Positions 14,742-17,207 of a stretch of 17,207 nucleotides of DNA are shown piece after piece. A program made the position numbers and the translations under genes. The notes beneath the pieces were generated by a model. That model saw only the letters and a program-made list of their open reading frames with translations. It ran no database searches and was not told where the DNA came from. This stretch comes from Opitutia bacterium UBA5964 (GTDB lineage Bacteria; Verrucomicrobiota; Verrucomicrobiia; Opitutales; Coraliomargaritaceae): assembly GCA_002430605.1 (NCBI GenBank), contig DJBY01000138.1:1-17207 (forward strand), written 5' to 3'. Every line of letters begins with the position of its first letter. Positions within the stretch are counted from its first letter, which is position 1.

Positions 14742-15155
14742 TTAGTCGATTAAGTCAGGTCTACGTTGAAAGAGGACTGCCGGCACTTGCATGAGCGCCA
14801 GAAAGATCAAAGTGCCCTCAAGCCCTGGAACGCCGAGGCGTTCGCCGCGATCTGCCGCATCCATGTAGTTAAACATGACCGATACTACCATCACGAACAC
14901 GAAGGCAACCGAACAAAAAACCAGCAGGCCGTAGATCAATTTCCACCGAGCATCTGAGATCCGCATGAACGGAAGATTTAGCACGATACCGTATAAGATG
15001 AAGTAGCTGGCTTTGATGTGATTGAAAGCGCCCTCTAGCCCACGGATCGCAGAGACAATTGCTGCGCAGATTAAAATGCAGCCAAGTGCATGCCCTGCCC
15101 AACGAGCATAGCGCACCCCATCGGGCACTGGTGGATTTGGTTCATTCGTTGGCAT
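14742..15155 (-). CDS. Small membrane protein with four predicted helices
   Basis: I do not recognise this 137-residue protein. Hydrophobic stretches at about 23-38, 50-64, 73-95 and 112-129 predict four membrane helices. The N-terminus (MPTNEPNPPVPDG) is polar and the C-terminus (QRRPDLID) charged. There is no signal peptide and no catalytic motif. The stop codon touches the ATG of the HAD phosphatase, which suggests a functional link, perhaps simply co-expression. The start at 15155 is the first ATG of the open frame and is preceded by AT-rich sequence without Shine-Dalgarno motif. Confidence 0.7.
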   Translation of the reverse strand: MPTNEPNPPVPDGVRYARWAGHALGCILICAAIVSAIRGLEGAFNHIKASYFILYGIVLNLPFMRISDARWKLIYGLLVFCSVAFVFVMVVSVMFNYMDAADRGERLGVPGLEGTLIFLALMQVPAVLFQRRPDLID

Positions 15156-15750
15156 GGTCTTATTGAAAGTGTGGATATAAGTTGGTTCTATCTGACTGCT
15201 CAGATTGCAGCAGTATGCGTTTGCGGACAGGGGCCGCTCTATCGCGACTGCTTTCTTTTATGTGAGATACTAGTTGGTGACATGGGCTGAGTGGCGGAAT
15301 GAAATGGGTAGCAATCGCAGCGCGGCTGCGCTTGGCGAACTGATTCATGTGAAATTTTGTTTATAAGTCGTTTGTTACCAAATGGGATTTCGAATAGCGC
15401 ACGCTAGGTGGATCGTTGGAAAGTGAGTGCCGGTGAGAGATAAGCCTCGCCACTGGACCTTTGAAGCCATCGCTTAAAAGGCTGGTAAGCAATGTATAAA
15501 TCGCGATGGAAGGCACTTGCATCGCTGGACCTGGGGTGAGTGGCATCTTCGAAAAATAAGCCCCCGATGCCATTGCGTGCGATGCTAGCAATCATGTAAC
15601 GGAGACTGAGTCTGTAGGTAGCATTCGAATTGCTGCGAATGCGCATTGGCCACAAATGTAGTGAACAAATTATCATTTAAACTTGCCATACTCAAAGTCG
15701 TGCTCAATTTGATTAGTAGATTAACTCGAAACAACTCACTCATTACTGAT
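15156..15750. other. Gap between the membrane protein and recA, no gene supported
   Basis: Several short ORFs (62-112 codons) overlap here on the minus strand but none shows family-like sequence, and their overlap in different frames suggests chance. Structural items seen are a hairpin CGCAGC-GCG-GCTGCG at 15316-15330 and the inverted pair GCATTCG/CGAATGC at 15621-15642 with an 8-base spacer, about 110 bases before recA. The last ~90 bases are AT-rich and probably hold the recA promoter, but I cannot place -35 and -10 boxes with confidence. Confidence 0.55.
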
Positions 15751-16833
15751 ATGGCCGTAAAAGAACAAATTAAAAAAGTCGCACGCAACCCCGAAGCTGA
15801 TCGCAAAAACTTGGATCTTGCAATTTCTGGTATCAATAAACAATTCGGCAACGGCGCGATCATGCGACTGGGTGAGGCGACAAAAATGGAGATTGATGTC
15901 ATTTCCACTGGCTCGATCGCCATTGACCTAGCGACCGGGATTGGCGGTCTCCCCCGTGGACGAGTCTGTGAAATCTACGGTCCGGAGAGTTCCGGTAAGA
16001 CGACATTTTGCTTGAGCATCATCGCACAAGCTCAGAAGCAAGGCGGGAACGCCGTGTTTATTGATGTGGAGCACGCGCTTGACCCACGCTATGCCAAGGT
16101 GGTGGGTGTGGATCTTGATAATTTGATGGTGTCGCAACCTGAAAGTGGCGAAGACGCACTGAATATTACTGAAACACTGATTCGTTCAGGTGCGGTCGAT
16201 ATTATTGTGATCGATTCGGTCGCGGCCCTAGTTTCGAAGCACGAGTTGGATGGTCAGATGGGTGACACGACGGTCGGCCTTCAAGCACGTATGATGAGTC
16301 AAGCGATGCGTCGCCTGACTGCGTGTATCAGTAAATCACAATGTGTGGTGCTCTTTACAAATCAGATTCGCGAGAAGATCGGGGTTATGTTTGGTAGCCC
16401 TGAGACCCAGCCAGGTGGCCGTGCGCTTAAGTTCTTTTCCTCGGTTCGTATGGACATTCGTCGAATCGGTCAGATTAAGGAATCGTCGGGCAAAGTGGTA
16501 GGCAACCGAACACGTATTAAGATGGTCAAAAATAAGGTCGCTCCCCCGTTCACGGAGACTGAATTCGATATCATGTATAACGAAGGTATTTCTCACTCAG
16601 GTTCCCTAGTCGATCTGGGTGTCGAGCATAAGATGCTAGATAAGAAGGGCTCATGGATTTCATATAAAGGTGAGATGATCGGTCAAGGCCGTGAAGCTGC
16701 GAAGCAACACATTAAAGATAATCCGAAACTAGCCGCGGAGTTGACAGAACTGATCATGTCCAAAGTGCACGTACGTGCCGGTGAATCACTCACAGGTGAG
16801 TCACTAGCTGGTGAAACAGGCGAATCCGAGTAG
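15751..16833 (+). CDS. recA: RecA recombinase
   Basis: Forms the helical filament on single-stranded DNA for homologous recombination and SOS induction. The 360-residue protein has Walker A GPESSGKT (77-84), the catalytic Glu108 in DVEHALD, Walker B IIVIDSVAAL (151-160) and loop L2 in LFTNQIREKIGVMFGSPETQ (201-220). The ATG at 15751 gives the usual start MAVKEQ before DRKNLDLAISGINKQFG. The frame stays open 35 codons further upstream to 15646, but that part has no RecA-like sequence. The acidic tail ends in a short repeat, GES-LTGES-LAGET-GESE, encoded by near-repeats at 16780-16827; acidic tails modulate DNA binding in RecA. No Shine-Dalgarno sequence is present. RecX or LexA are not adjacent. 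Confidence 0.97.
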   Translation: MAVKEQIKKVARNPEADRKNLDLAISGINKQFGNGAIMRLGEATKMEIDVISTGSIAIDLATGIGGLPRGRVCEIYGPESSGKTTFCLSIIAQAQKQGGNAVFIDVEHALDPRYAKVVGVDLDNLMVSQPESGEDALNITETLIRSGAVDIIVIDSVAALVSKHELDGQMGDTTVGLQARMMSQAMRRLTACISKSQCVVLFTNQIREKIGVMFGSPETQPGGRALKFFSSVRMDIRRIGQIKESSGKVVGNRTRIKMVKNKVAPPFTETEFDIMYNEGISHSGSLVDLGVEHKMLDKKGSWISYKGEMIGQGREAAKQHIKDNPKLAAELTELIMSKVHVRAGESLTGESLAGETGESE

Positions 16834-16889
16834 TATTGCTCTAATAAAATCGAACTGTGCGAACTTTTGACTGCGTTTCGCGTAAGTCT

Positions 16890-16916
16890 GATCCTGCCGC
16901 CACGGCGCACAGGATC
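16890..16916 (+). terminator. Hairpin downstream of recA (weak terminator candidate)
   Basis: GATCCTG (16890-16896) pairs with CAGGATC (16910-16916), and CCG/CGG inside can extend the fold with a CCA loop. It lies 57 bases past the recA stop. No U-run follows (TAGCTTAAGG), so intrinsic termination is doubtful. Confidence 0.4.
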
Positions 16917-16942
16917 TAGCTTAAGGCATCGAGTTGCAGCGC

Positions 16943-16969
16943 CCTCCACCTCCACACTTAGGTGGAAGG
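16943..16969. terminator. Second hairpin downstream of recA
   Basis: CCTCCACCT (16943-16951) pairs with AGGTGGAAGG (16960-16969) over nine pairs with one bulged A and an 8-base loop. It is a stable stem but also lacks a T-run on either side, so it may be an mRNA 3' end stabiliser, a bidirectional transcription block or a repeat. Confidence 0.45.
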
Positions 16970-17207
16970 CGTATCAGTTACGACGTATTGTGATTGGCCC
17001 CTGAATAGGCTGCTAGAGGCGTATTTATGTTAGGTTTTATGCCGTCAATTGCTCAGCTTGCTGGGAACTTAAACTTATATGGGTTTATTTCAGGATCAAT
17101 TTAAGCCGTTTATTTGAGCGCGTGCGATATAATGGAATTCGCAGTTCTGAAAACATTGCCGATTTCTCAACTTAAGCGCTCTTGTTATCGTCGGAATTCT
17201 AAGTCCA
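16970..17207. other. Non-coding tail of the window with a -10-like element
   Basis: After the two hairpins no ORF with protein character is seen. GATATAATGG with a perfect TATAAT at 17128-17133 could be the -10 box of a gene that starts beyond the right edge; no matching -35 was found. Together with the hairpins, the stretch from the recA stop to the window end (374 bases) holds no gene that I can support. Confidence 0.4.

Noticed and set aside
15654..15667. LexA box upstream of recA
   Set aside because: Only the GAACA half-site is present; the opposite half reads AAATG instead of TGTTC.
15404..15676. Overlapping minus-strand ORFs (76-112 codons) upstream of recA
   Set aside because: Three frames overlap each other with no conserved motif, no promoter and no clear start; I treat them as chance, although the 90-codon frame deserves a database search.
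15646..15750. RecA start 35 codons further upstream
   Set aside because: The added residues are hydrophobic and unlike RecA, whereas MAVKEQ at 15751 sits at the normal distance from the conserved core.

Overview
The window is a chromosomal stretch of about 17.2 kb with ordinary bacterial gene density: 16 supported protein genes, no rRNA, tRNA, CRISPR array or transposase seen. Protein style and gene set (RecA, DnaN, PssA, MiaB, a long plant/cyanobacterial-type IspH, a DWNGT-type HAD hydrolase, and a protein with a histone H1-like Lys/Ala tail) fit a Verrucomicrobiota lineage, most likely Opitutae/Puniceicoccales (Coraliomargarita-like). This placement comes from family resemblance only, not from a search.

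Layout. 1-680: a gene-free, repeat-rich leader with duplicated blocks carrying a short hairpin, then gnd (6-phosphogluconate dehydrogenase, +) closed by a clear intrinsic terminator. 2371-3706: two minus-strand genes of unknown function, a small DUF6172-like protein and a three-helix membrane protein. 3892-6508 (minus): a RelE/ParE-like small protein, pssA and dnaN; the pssA-dnaN gap is very AT-rich and holds several near-consensus DnaA boxes. 6649-9225 (+): an OsmC-like protein, ispH with an extra ~185-residue N-terminal domain, and hspQ, converging on miaB (minus) with which hspQ shares a TTAA double stop. 10893-11972 (+): a gamma-glutamylcyclotransferase-like protein and an SGNH hydrolase. 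12235-15155 (minus): an unusual fusion of a catalytically degenerate short-chain dehydrogenase fold to a long basic, histone H1-like tail, preceded by a tightly coupled pair (small four-helix membrane protein, HAD phosphatase). 15751-16833 (+): recA, followed by two hairpins.

The genes are mostly housekeeping: pentose phosphate pathway, replication and repair (dnaN, recA), phosphatidylserine synthesis, isoprenoid precursor synthesis (ispH) and tRNA modification (miaB, whose substrate carries the isopentenyl group made from the IspH product DMAPP). The points most worth a second look are the SDR/H1-tail fusion, the extra domain of IspH, the possible DnaA-box cluster upstream of dnaN, the orphan RelE-like gene in front of pssA, a perfect 26-bp palindrome inside ispH, and the absence of a recognisable Shine-Dalgarno sequence in front of every gene.
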